From an uncultured Collinsella sp. (GTDB taxonomy: Bacteria; Actinomycetota; Coriobacteriia; Coriobacteriales; Coriobacteriaceae): a DNA stretch of 12,062 nucleotides. Below the pieces are notes generated by a model. The model searched no databases, was not told the DNA's origin, and saw only the letters and a program-made list of their open reading frames with translations. Positions 1 through 6,766 of the stretch are shown piece after piece (position 1 is the first letter of the stretch; every line of letters begins with the position of its first letter). The DNA lies in the NCBI GenBank assembly GCA_937934355.1, contig CALGZY010000227.1, forward strand, positions 1 to 12,062, given 5' to 3'. Both the position numbers and the translations under genes were made by a program.

Positions 1-11
1 AAACTTTTTTG

Positions 12-39
12 TTGACCATGGCTTACTTTCGTGTATAAG
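12..39 (+). promoter_or_regulatory. sigma70-type promoter of the DUF3793-flavodoxin pair
   Basis: A TTGACC -35 box at 12-17 and a TATAAG -10 box at 34-39 are separated by 16 bases. They match the housekeeping consensus at five of six positions each. Transcription would start near base 46, giving a leader of about 30 nt before the GTG at 78. No other good promoter is visible before the flavodoxin gene, so both genes probably depend on this one. Confidence 0.6.
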
Positions 40-54
40 TTTTCCTAGGCTAAC
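39..54. promoter_or_regulatory. candidate DtxR/IdeR-like operator
   Basis: The segment reads GTT-N2-CCTAGG-N2-AAC, an interrupted palindrome centred between bases 46 and 47. It overlaps the end of the -10 box and the expected transcription start. Its right part, TAGGCTAAC at 46-54, equals the core of the DtxR/IdeR iron box, but overall only about 11 of 19 consensus positions match. A site here would block transcription when iron is plentiful, which suits a flavodoxin. Binding is inferred, and the regulator is not in this window. Confidence 0.35.
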
Positions 55-77
55 AGTTTAGATCCGTAAGGAGCGAC

Positions 78-782
78 GTGACTCGAACCATAGACATCCC
101 AACGTTTCAGGCAGCAGTCGTGCGCAACTGCTCCCCCACGCTCGCGGGCATCAAGCCGGCATCGCTCTTTACCTATCCAGGCACCTACGCCCACGGGGAC
201 GGCTCGACCGCAACAGAAACCATCGCAGAACGCCGAGCACGCCTGCTCAACGTTATCGCCCAGTGCAACCGCGAGCTTGACCCGCTTGGCATCCACCTGA
301 GTGTTTTGGTCTGGCGGCCCTGCGGAGCGCTCGTGTACGTGTACCGAGCCAAAAGCCTCACCACCTATTTCGCGGACCCTCGCGCCAAAACGGCGCTCGC
401 CTCGGAAGGCTACGACACGAGAGACCTTTCGACATGCCTTGTGCATTTGGCATCACGCATCACGCTCGCGAGTAATAACGTCGCGGAATGCGCCTGTAGC
501 CAGACTCGATGCGCACTACCCCAGCAAGCTAGCTGCAGCAACGACTGCACCTGCGAGTTTCCGCACGAAATAGGCTACTTCCTAGGATATCCCTACGACG
601 ACGTGCACGAGTTTATCGTCCAGCGCGGCGAGAACTATAAGGTCTTTGGGGCCTGGAAGGTCTACGCAAATGTCGAGCAGGCACTTGCGACGTTTGATGC
701 CTACCGCGCCTGCACCCAATACTTCACCTTTGTCTATCAGCAGGGCTACAGCTTGGCGCAACTTGCCCAGGCAACCCGATAG
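78..782 (+). CDS. DUF3793 family protein with a cysteine-rich insert
   Basis: This 234-residue cytoplasmic protein shows the landmarks of DUF3793. They are NCSPTLAGIKPASLF near residues 17-31, a VYVYR strand at 86-90, CLVHLASR at 120-127, FPHEIGYFLGYPYDDV at 161-176, and a C-terminal stretch with Cys212 and YSLAQLA. The family has no established biochemical function; it is often found beside flavodoxin genes, as here, 46 bases before one. The GTG start is supported by AAGGAG at 68-73. Between the CLVHLASR and FPHEIG blocks lies an extra segment with six cysteines (138, 140, 145, 153, 157, 159). From memory of the family this segment is normally only a short acidic loop, so it may bind metal or form disulfides. 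No signal peptide or membrane span is visible. Confidence 0.85.
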   Translation: MTRTIDIPTFQAAVVRNCSPTLAGIKPASLFTYPGTYAHGDGSTATETIAERRARLLNVIAQCNRELDPLGIHLSVLVWRPCGALVYVYRAKSLTTYFADPRAKTALASEGYDTRDLSTCLVHLASRITLASNNVAECACSQTRCALPQQASCSNDCTCEFPHEIGYFLGYPYDDVHEFIVQRGENYKVFGAWKVYANVEQALATFDAYRACTQYFTFVYQQGYSLAQLAQATR

Positions 783-828
783 AACATAGAAGCCGTGGCA
801 ACCTGCCGCACAACTGAAAGGACTCAAC

Positions 829-1248
829 ATGAGCAAGATCGCCGTCGTCTACTGGAGCGGCACGGGCAACACCGAGGCCATGGCAAACCTCGTTGCCGAA
901 GGTGCAACCGATGCCGGCGCCGAGGCAGAGGTCATCTCCTGCGCCGACTTCCCCGCAGACAAGGCCGCTGGCTATGACGCTATCGCCTTCGGCTGCCCCG
1001 CCATGGGTTCCGAGGAGCTTGAATATGATGAGTTCCAGCCCATGTGGGATGAGGTCAAGGAGACCCTCGGCGACAAGAAGGTCGTCCTCTTTGGCTCTTA
1101 TTCGTGGGCCGAGGGCGAATGGATGGACAACTGGAAGGCGGACGCCGACGAGGAGGGCGTCAACGTCGTCGATTCCGTCATCTGCTACGACGCCCCCGAT
1201 GATGAGAGCGAAGCGGCCTGCCGCGCCCTTGGAGCCGAGCTCGCCTAG
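829..1248 (+). CDS. flavodoxin (short-chain, FMN-binding)
   Basis: This is a 139-residue single-domain flavodoxin, a soluble one-electron carrier that can replace ferredoxin when iron is short. The FMN phosphate loop is SGTGNT at residues 10-15, following the first strand KIAVVYW. The 50s loop is GCPAMGSEELEYDEF at 55-69. The 90s loop is GSYSWAEGEWMDNW at 89-102, with Tyr91 and Trp93 placed to stack on the flavin. The length matches short-chain flavodoxins and lacks the extra loop of the long-chain type. GAAAGGA at 816-822 lies 6 bases before the ATG. The gene follows the DUF3793 gene in the same direction, with no terminator between them, and ends before a strong terminator, so the two form an operon. 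Its electron partner is not identifiable here. Confidence 0.93.
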   Translation: MSKIAVVYWSGTGNTEAMANLVAEGATDAGAEAEVISCADFPADKAAGYDAIAFGCPAMGSEELEYDEFQPMWDEVKETLGDKKVVLFGSYSWAEGEWMDNWKADADEEGVNVVDSVICYDAPDDESEAACRALGAELA

Positions 1249-1305
1249 CGGCAATGAGCTCCGCCCGCAACGCGCATTGCAACAAAACACATTCGCGTCC
1301 CAACA

Positions 1306-1340
1306 AAAACGGGAGCCGGATCACATCCGGCTCCCGTTTT
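1306..1340. terminator. bidirectional intrinsic terminator, perfect 16-bp stem
   Basis: Arms at 1306-1321 and 1325-1340 are exact reverse complements around a 3-nt loop. The outer four pairs are A-T, so each strand ends the hairpin with a TTTT run. It lies between the convergent flavodoxin gene (plus) and ABC ATPase gene (minus) and can end transcripts from both sides. Confidence 0.92.
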
Positions 1341-1365
1341 CTGCTATGTCAGTCATATAAAGCGG

Positions 1366-2118
<753 letters not shown>

Positions 2119-2130
2119 GATAGGACCTCC

Positions 2131-3492
2131 TTACAGACCGGCGATGTGATCGGCGGGCGTCGCGACAACCTGTCCGGCGCTCTTGGCGGGACGCTTCTTC
2201 TTGGTCTCGGCCGTGCCCAAAAGCCTCGCCTCAAGACCGCTCACCAAGCGAGCGAGCGGCAGGGTGATGACCAGATAGAACAGGGCGGCAACCACGTACG
2301 GTGTAATGGAGCCCGTCGTGGCCACGATGGTACGGGCGTTCATGACGATCTCGACCACACCCACGGCGGCAAGCAGCGACGTATCCTTGTAAAGCAAGAT
2401 AAACTCGCTGGTCAGCGTAGGCAAAACATTACGGAACGTCTGCGGAATCATGACATAGAGCAGCGTCTGGAACGCGTTCATGCCCAGCGAACGCGCAGCC
2501 TCGTTTTGGCCCTTGGGGATCGATTGAATACCGGCACGGAAGATCTCGCATAGGTACGCAGACGAGTTCATGGCCATGACGATAACGCCAAGCACGTAGT
2601 CATCAACCTTGACGCCGGCCAACGGCAGACCGAAGAACGCGATATAGATCTGCAGGAACGCCGGCGTACCGCGGATGATATTCACATAGATGCCGGCGAG
2701 GCAGCGCAGGATGCGCGACTTGGAGATGCGCATGAGCGACAAGGCAAAGCCAAAGGGAATTGCCAGCGGAAACGCCACAAGCACGATCGAGAGCGACATA
2801 AGGAAGCCCTTAAAGACGATCGGCAGGCTTTGGACCAAAATGACTGGGTTTAAGAACAGGCGCAGGAACATATTGGAGTTCCAGGCCTCGACCCACGGCT
2901 GCTCCTTAAGATCGGCCAGGAAGTTACCGAATGCCGTCACGCCCTTGATCTCCACCGACGGAATCTTGGAAATCTTCTTGGTCGAACCGTCGGCGAGCGT
3001 ATAGGTGCCGCTAAAGGCCTCTTCGCCGCCCTCGACGGGAAACGTCACGCCGTAAACCTCAACACGGAAAAAGCCGCCGGCAGGCGCCGTCTCGCCAAAG
3101 TCGATCTTGAGCGTCTGACCATCAGCCGTGCACGTGGGTTTCATGGGCGTACGATCCATGAGGTCCTCGCCCGAGAGCATCGTCAATCGCGTGTCATCGG
3201 TACCAAACGTCGTGCCGTCGACAAACGTCAGCGAAAGACCGCTCAGCTCCTCATCGGCATCGGCCTGGACCTCCCAGGTAATGCGCGTCTCGGTACCGCC
3301 GACCACAGCGCTGCCCGAACCGGTGTTGGGTCGGGCGGTAATCTTTGCGGTCTCAAGCGCCTGGGCGGTCGTGGGCGCATATGCCCCCACACACACCAGC
3401 GCGAGCGCCACGGCCATGACGCAGACTAGCTTTTGGAGCAAGGCGGGCAGTGGAAAACGCTGCTCCGCGGCCCCTTTGTTCAGTCGAGACAA
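2131..3492 (-). CDS. amino acid ABC permease with an N-terminal extracytoplasmic domain
   Basis: This is the membrane subunit of the importer, 453 residues from the preferred TTG start. Residues 20-39 form a hydrophobic signal or anchor followed by TTAQA (41-45). Residues about 46-187 are an extracytoplasmic, strand-rich, Gly/Thr-rich domain. The permease domain follows from about residue 215, with five or so membrane spans. The EAA loop facing the ATPase is at 316-350, including EAARSLG at 331-337. The TTG is chosen because AGGAG (3498-3502) lies 5 bases upstream. The longer frame from an ATG at 3597 would begin upstream of a transcriptional hairpin and adds 35 residues of non-family sequence. 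HisM-type permeases have an external N-terminus, so a leading secreted domain fits the topology. The usual size is 220-300 residues. The extra domain does not look like a substrate-binding fold and I do not recognise it. Confidence 0.88.
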   Translation of the reverse strand: MSRLNKGAAEQRFPLPALLQKLVCVMAVALALVCVGAYAPTTAQALETAKITARPNTGSGSAVVGGTETRITWEVQADADEELSGLSLTFVDGTTFGTDDTRLTMLSGEDLMDRTPMKPTCTADGQTLKIDFGETAPAGGFFRVEVYGVTFPVEGGEEAFSGTYTLADGSTKKISKIPSVEIKGVTAFGNFLADLKEQPWVEAWNSNMFLRLFLNPVILVQSLPIVFKGFLMSLSIVLVAFPLAIPFGFALSLMRISKSRILRCLAGIYVNIIRGTPAFLQIYIAFFGLPLAGVKVDDYVLGVIVMAMNSSAYLCEIFRAGIQSIPKGQNEAARSLGMNAFQTLLYVMIPQTFRNVLPTLTSEFILLYKDTSLLAAVGVVEIVMNARTIVATTGSITPYVVAALFYLVITLPLARLVSGLEARLLGTAETKKKRPAKSAGQVVATPADHIAGL

Positions 3493-3497
3493 GGTGG

Positions 3498-3502
3498 CTC
3501 CT
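3498..3502 (-). promoter_or_regulatory. ribosome binding site fixing the TTG start of the permease
   Basis: On the minus strand AGGAG is followed by CCACC and then TTG. This site decides between the TTG at 3492 and the in-frame ATG at 3597, which has no comparable site. Confidence 0.7.
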
Positions 3503-3560
3503 ATCGTAGAAGTTGCCGGCAAAACGAGACGGAAATACTCTCCGTCAAGAGAAGCGCAAA

Positions 3561-3588
3561 GGCCCTCTCCGCCAAAACGGAAAGGGCC
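3561..3588 (-). terminator. intercistronic hairpin after the binding-protein gene
   Basis: Arms at 3561-3571 and 3578-3588 make an 11-bp stem in minus-strand RNA, with one G-U pair and a 6-nt loop. Only a weak run (CCTTTGCG) follows. It lies 23 bases past the binding-protein stop and about 70 bases before the permease start. Such leaky hairpins commonly let the binding protein be made in excess over the membrane subunits, either by partial termination or by protecting the upstream mRNA 3' end. That role is inferred. Confidence 0.65.
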
Positions 3589-3610
3589 CGCGCGCAATCA
3601 AGTAGTTATT

Positions 3611-4471
3611 TTACTTGATGTTGTACTTAGCCATGAGGGCGTCAACGGTACCGTCGTCGGTCAGGTCCTTGATGGCCTGGTTGATGTCGTCCTTGAGCTT
3701 GGTGTTGCCCTGGTTGATGGCGATGGCGTACTCCTCGCCGGTGCTGATCTGCTTAATGGTCTGGCAGGTGCTGAACTGCTCGGCGGTCAGCTGGCTGGCA
3801 ACGGAGCGGTTGGTGACTACGGCGTCGCCCTTATCGGACTGCAGGGCGCTGAAGCACTCGGTGGCGTCCTTGTAGGGGACGATCTTGGCCTTGGGGAAGT
3901 TCTCCTGGGCAAAGGACTCGGCGGTCGAGCCAGACTGGACGATGATGGTAGCGTCGGCGTTGTTGAGCTTCTCGCTGTAGTTGTCGGCCGTGATGTCGGT
4001 GTTATCGACCTTGGTCACGATAGCCTGATCGTCCATGTAGTAGGAATCAGAGAAAGTGACTTCCTTCTCACGCTCGGGCGTGTCGGTGATAGCCGCGATG
4101 GAGACGTCATACTTGGCGCCCGAAGCGACACCCGGAACCAGCGTGTCAAAGTCATTGTTGACATACTCGACATCCAGGCCCAGCTTGTCGCCGATAGCCT
4201 TGATGAGCTCAAGGTCAAAGCCCTGATAATCGCCGTTGTCATCCTTGTACTCAAACGGAGCGTACTCGGCAGAGGTGCCGACGGTCAGCGTACCGTCCTT
4301 GACGAGCGCGTACTCCTTGGAGCCGTCGACCTTCTCGACCTTAGCGTCGTCAGAGCTGCTGGAACCGGCATCAGAACCAGAGGTGGCGTTAGACGAGCCG
4401 CAGCCCGTCAGAGCGAGGGCGAGCGCCATAGCGCCCGTGGCGGCAAATGCGCCAAGCTTCTTCAGCTTCAT
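3611..4471 (-). CDS. amino acid ABC transporter substrate-binding lipoprotein
   Basis: This 286-residue protein is a type II (SBP_bac_3) binding protein that captures a polar amino acid outside the cell and hands it to the permease. It starts with a lipoprotein signal, MKLKKLG then a hydrophobic stretch, ending in the lipobox LTGC with Cys24 as the lipidated residue. A Ser/Asp/Ala linker follows to about residue 45. Family motifs include YAPFEY at 70-75, GFDLEL at 84-89, and TPER at 131-134, whose Arg usually grips the ligand carboxylate. The C-terminus, DGTVDALMAKYNIK, is typical. The ATG at 4471 is chosen because AAGGAGA (4478-4484) lies 6 bases upstream and the signal peptide begins there; an in-frame ATG at 4537 is too far upstream and would spoil the signal. 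It is the first gene of the operon. Confidence 0.96.
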   Translation of the reverse strand: MKLKKLGAFAATGAMALALALTGCGSSNATSGSDAGSSSSDDAKVEKVDGSKEYALVKDGTLTVGTSAEYAPFEYKDDNGDYQGFDLELIKAIGDKLGLDVEYVNNDFDTLVPGVASGAKYDVSIAAITDTPEREKEVTFSDSYYMDDQAIVTKVDNTDITADNYSEKLNNADATIIVQSGSTAESFAQENFPKAKIVPYKDATECFSALQSDKGDAVVTNRSVASQLTAEQFSTCQTIKQISTGEEYAIAINQGNTKLKDDINQAIKDLTDDGTVDALMAKYNIK

Positions 4472-4528
4472 AATCAGTCTCCTTCCGGTGACCTCGTTTG
4501 ATTCAGAGGTCTGCAAAAACTGTTGGCT

Positions 4529-4557
4529 ATTATGCACCCGGAATTACGAATCTGCAA
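4529..4557 (-). promoter_or_regulatory. promoter of the amino acid ABC operon
   Basis: In minus-strand orientation a TTGCAG -35 box (plus coordinates 4552-4557) and a CATAAT -10 box (4529-4534) are separated by exactly 17 bases. Transcription would start near 4522, giving a leader of about 50 nt, too short for a typical T-box or riboswitch. No clear hairpin follows the nfo stop at 4619, so some read-through from nfo is possible. Confidence 0.6.
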
Positions 4558-4618
4558 TGAGAAAACTGATTGAAACAAACCCATAACGTGAATGGAATAC
4601 TCTACTTTGTGACAGTCA

Positions 4619-5485
4619 TTACTGCTGCAATGACCTTAATAGTCTAATTTCAGTTGCATAACCTGCAAGTTCGTTCGGAGTCTCCAAAATAAACGGCAGC
4701 GAACGCAAGTGGCCATTCGATACAATATTCTGCATAACCTGCATACCGCCACCAAATTCCTCGCTGCCAAGGTATCCCTTGCCGATGCACTCGTGACGAT
4801 CTTTATGGGCGCCACAAGGGTTCTTCGAATCGTTGATGTGTACGGCATGCAAGCGATCGATACCCACCACGCGGTCGAACTCGTCGAGTACGCCGTCCAG
4901 ATCATGGATGATGTCGTAGCCGGCATCGCTCACATGACAAGTGTCTAGGCAAACGCCCAGCTTGGACGACAGCTCGGGGCGTTTGCCGGCAACACCCTCA
5001 ATGATGAGCGCCAGTTCCTCAAAGCTGCGGCCCACCTCGGTACCCTTGCCGGCCATGGTCTCGAGCAGCACTGTCGTCTGCTGGCCCTCAAACATCACCT
5101 GGCACAGGGTGTCGACAATCATCTGAATGCCGGCGTCGGAGCCCTGCCCCACATGCGCACCGGGATGGAAGTTGTAGTAGTTGCCGGGCAGCGCCTCCAT
5201 GCGCCGCAGGTCCTCTGCCATAGCCTCCAAGGCAAACTCGCGCGCCCGCTCTTTGGCAGAACAGGGGTTGTAGGTATACGGGGCATGCGCCACCAGCGGT
5301 CCAAAGTCGTTTTGCGCCATAAGCTCGCGCAGAGCCGCCACGTCATCCATGTCAAGGTCTTTTGCCTTGCCACCGCGCGGGTTGCGCGTAAAGAACGCAA
5401 AGGTATTGGCACCAATGGACAACGCCGTCTCCCCCATTGCCCGATAGCCCTTCGTCGTCGAAAGATGACATCCGATTGTCAGCAT
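4619..5485 (-). CDS. nfo: endonuclease IV (deoxyribonuclease IV, AP endonuclease)
   Basis: This 288-residue enzyme cuts the DNA backbone 5' to abasic sites and clears blocked 3' ends in base-excision repair. It uses three zinc ions in a TIM barrel. The ligand set can be read in order and parallels E. coli Nfo: His67 in HAPY, His107 in NFHPG, Glu142 in [13 protein letters not shown], Asp181 and His184 in CLDTCH, His216 in VHINDS, Asp229 and His231 in KDRHECIG, and Glu268 in FILETP. Length is close to the E. coli enzyme (285). The ATG is preceded by a purine-rich site, AGGGGGAG, 7 bases upstream. The structured repeat at 5501-5584 ends just ahead of that site, so it probably lies in the mRNA leader. 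Confidence 0.97.
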   Translation of the reverse strand: MLTIGCHLSTTKGYRAMGETALSIGANTFAFFTRNPRGGKAKDLDMDDVAALRELMAQNDFGPLVAHAPYTYNPCSAKERAREFALEAMAEDLRRMEALPGNYYNFHPGAHVGQGSDAGIQMIVDTLCQVMFEGQQTTVLLETMAGKGTEVGRSFEELALIIEGVAGKRPELSSKLGVCLDTCHVSDAGYDIIHDLDGVLDEFDRVVGIDRLHAVHINDSKNPCGAHKDRHECIGKGYLGSEEFGGGMQVMQNIVSNGHLRSLPFILETPNELAGYATEIRLLRSLQQ

Positions 5486-5500
5486 CTCCAGCTCCCCCTC

Positions 5501-5584
5501 ATCAGTTGCGGTGAAATACGGTCTATTGGTGCCCTATTTTGGCGCAAACAGACCGTATTCCACCGCAAGTTATAAAAGGGGCAT
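5501..5584 (-). repeat. 84-bp structured repeat, copy 1 (upstream of nfo)
   Basis: This copy aligns without gaps to 6683-6766, with 64 of 84 positions identical by hand count. Its core is a long hairpin with arms at about 5506-5527 and 5547-5568 and a 19-nt apical region. In minus-strand RNA all 22 pairs form, two of them U-G wobbles; in plus-strand RNA two positions would be A-C mismatches. The apical motif AATAGGGC (minus strand) and the flank CCCTTTTATA are shared by both copies. CATCAG occurs at both edges (5500-5505 and 5582-5587). The nfo ribosome binding site follows directly, so the element is probably part of the nfo leader. Confidence 0.85.
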
Positions 5585-5651
5585 CAGAGATGTGGGCCGC
5601 CAGGCACCACGGGCGCCGGCGTCATGATCCCCTACGTGTCAGCGCCAAGTC
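5585..5651. other. GC-rich spacer of unknown role
   Basis: These 67 bases lie between the stop of the Gfo/Idh gene and repeat copy 1. I see no open frame with a good ribosome site, no recognisable promoter and no clean terminator. Short GC-rich complementary blocks around 5594-5622 could fold weakly. Confidence 0.4.
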
Positions 5652-6671
5652 CTAGAGGGCTAGACGAATCGCATCGATGATGTGTGCACAGCGCTGCGTG
5701 GCGGCAAGGGGCATGACGGGACTCTCGAGTTTCCCCGCCTGAATGAGCCGCGTCGCATGCTGGATTTCGCCGTAGAAATCATCGATCTCAAACGGGGCAT
5801 TTATTTCTAGCGTTCGACCGTCGGAATACTTCACATGGGCGAGCTCGGGGCGATGGAGACGCTCGATTTCCAACGAGCCTCGCTCACAGGCAATCGTTAA
5901 GCGGCTTTCATATGTTGCTTTGCCGTCGCACACCATATGAATGGGTATACCGCCGACGCTCATACGGATCTCGTCGGCCCAATCGACGCGGCCGCCCGAT
6001 ACGTCACGCCAGCGAACTTCACGGGACGAAACCTCGCACGCGCCCGCGAGCAAATCCTCAAACCAACCGACCGCATAACAGCCCATGTCATATAGACAGC
6101 CGCCCTGCAACGGATCAAGCAGATAGCCCGAAGGAGACTCGCCGTAATCGAGCTTTTGCACGCTTTCAATCGAGACAATACGGCCAAGCTCACCCGACGC
6201 AAGCAAGTCTTTCACGCGAGTGTGCATCGGGCAAAACCGATTCTTCATCGCCTCCATAAACAGCACGCCGCGCTCGCGAGAGGTGGAGGCAATCGAGAGA
6301 GCCTCTTCCTCACTCAAAACGGCCGGCTTTTCGCACAGCACGGCCTTTCCGGCGCACAGCGCGCGACAGGCCCAACGCGTATGCATGCCATGCGGAAGAG
6401 CCAAGTAGATTGCGTCGACATCGGGGTCGGCAATCAGCGCGTCATAAGCCGCATCGCCGTTATCGTCGACCGAGGCATGGCCATGCGCAGCATCGATCGA
6501 AAACGCTCGGCAAAATTCCTCGACATGTGCAGGAGTGCGGCCGGCCGCAGCCACCAGCCGTGCCCCATCGACCTTCTTGAGAGACGATGCAAATCGATGA
6601 GAAATGTGCCCAGCGCCCAAAATGCCCCAACGAACCTCACGCGAATCATTACGTAAACCTCGGTCACCCAC
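5652..6671 (-). CDS. Gfo/Idh/MocA family NAD(P)-dependent oxidoreductase
   Basis: This 339-residue cytosolic enzyme has an N-terminal Rossmann fold, WGILGAGHIS at 15-24. It also has the family EKP motif at 114-116, where Lys115 usually takes part in catalysis. The C-terminal barrel domain begins around residue 125. The segment GGCLYDMGCYAVGW at 190-203 carries Tyr199 where many sugar dehydrogenases have histidine. This Lys/Tyr pair resembles the dimeric dihydrodiol dehydrogenase and glucose-fructose reductase branch. Substrate, probably a sugar or polyol derivative, cannot be assigned. The GTG start is backed by GGAGG 5 bases upstream. Repeat copy 2 ends just before that site. It lies downstream of the aldo/keto reductase on the same strand and may share its transcript; no terminator with a T-run is visible between them. 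Confidence 0.9.
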   Translation of the reverse strand: MGDRGLRNDSREVRWGILGAGHISHRFASSLKKVDGARLVAAAGRTPAHVEEFCRAFSIDAAHGHASVDDNGDAAYDALIADPDVDAIYLALPHGMHTRWACRALCAGKAVLCEKPAVLSEEEALSIASTSRERGVLFMEAMKNRFCPMHTRVKDLLASGELGRIVSIESVQKLDYGESPSGYLLDPLQGGCLYDMGCYAVGWFEDLLAGACEVSSREVRWRDVSGGRVDWADEIRMSVGGIPIHMVCDGKATYESRLTIACERGSLEIERLHRPELAHVKYSDGRTLEINAPFEIDDFYGEIQHATRLIQAGKLESPVMPLAATQRCAHIIDAIRLAL

Positions 6672-6682
6672 GATAGCCTCCC

Positions 6683-6766
6683 ATCAGTTGCGGCGAAATA
6701 GTTCCTGCTACCGCCCTATTCTGCCGCAAACAGGAACTATTCCATCACAAGATATAAAAGGGTCAT
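6683..6766 (-). repeat. 84-bp structured repeat, copy 2 (upstream of the Gfo/Idh gene)
   Basis: This is the second copy of the element at 5501-5584. Stem arms are at about 6688-6709 and 6729-6750, with a 19-nt apical region at 6710-6728. In minus-strand RNA every pair but one forms, four as G-U wobbles. The inner stem bases differ from copy 1 on both arms so that pairing is kept. CATCAG at 6682-6687 and the near match CATGAG at 6764-6769 mark the edges. The right edge overlaps the last codon and stop of the aldo/keto reductase, and the left edge abuts the Gfo/Idh ribosome site, so it fills the whole gap between the two genes. Confidence 0.85.

Noticed and set aside
45..446. A 133-codon minus-strand frame over the DUF3793 gene
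   Set aside because: The plus-strand frame has recognised family motifs and a ribosome site; the antisense product has neither.
3128..4501. A 457-codon open frame on the plus strand
   Set aside because: It lies antisense over the binding-protein gene and part of the permease gene, whose frames have clear domains. Its product is low-complexity and without motifs, a by-product of GC-rich codon use.
4472..4522. Possible T-box or riboswitch ahead of the ABC operon
   Set aside because: The leader from the predicted promoter is only about 50 nt with no stable fold or specifier structure.
5571..5576. TATAAC within the repeat (minus strand) as a -10 box for nfo
   Set aside because: No -35 match exists at standard spacing, and copy 2 has TATATC with coding sequence upstream, so promoter activity is not supported.
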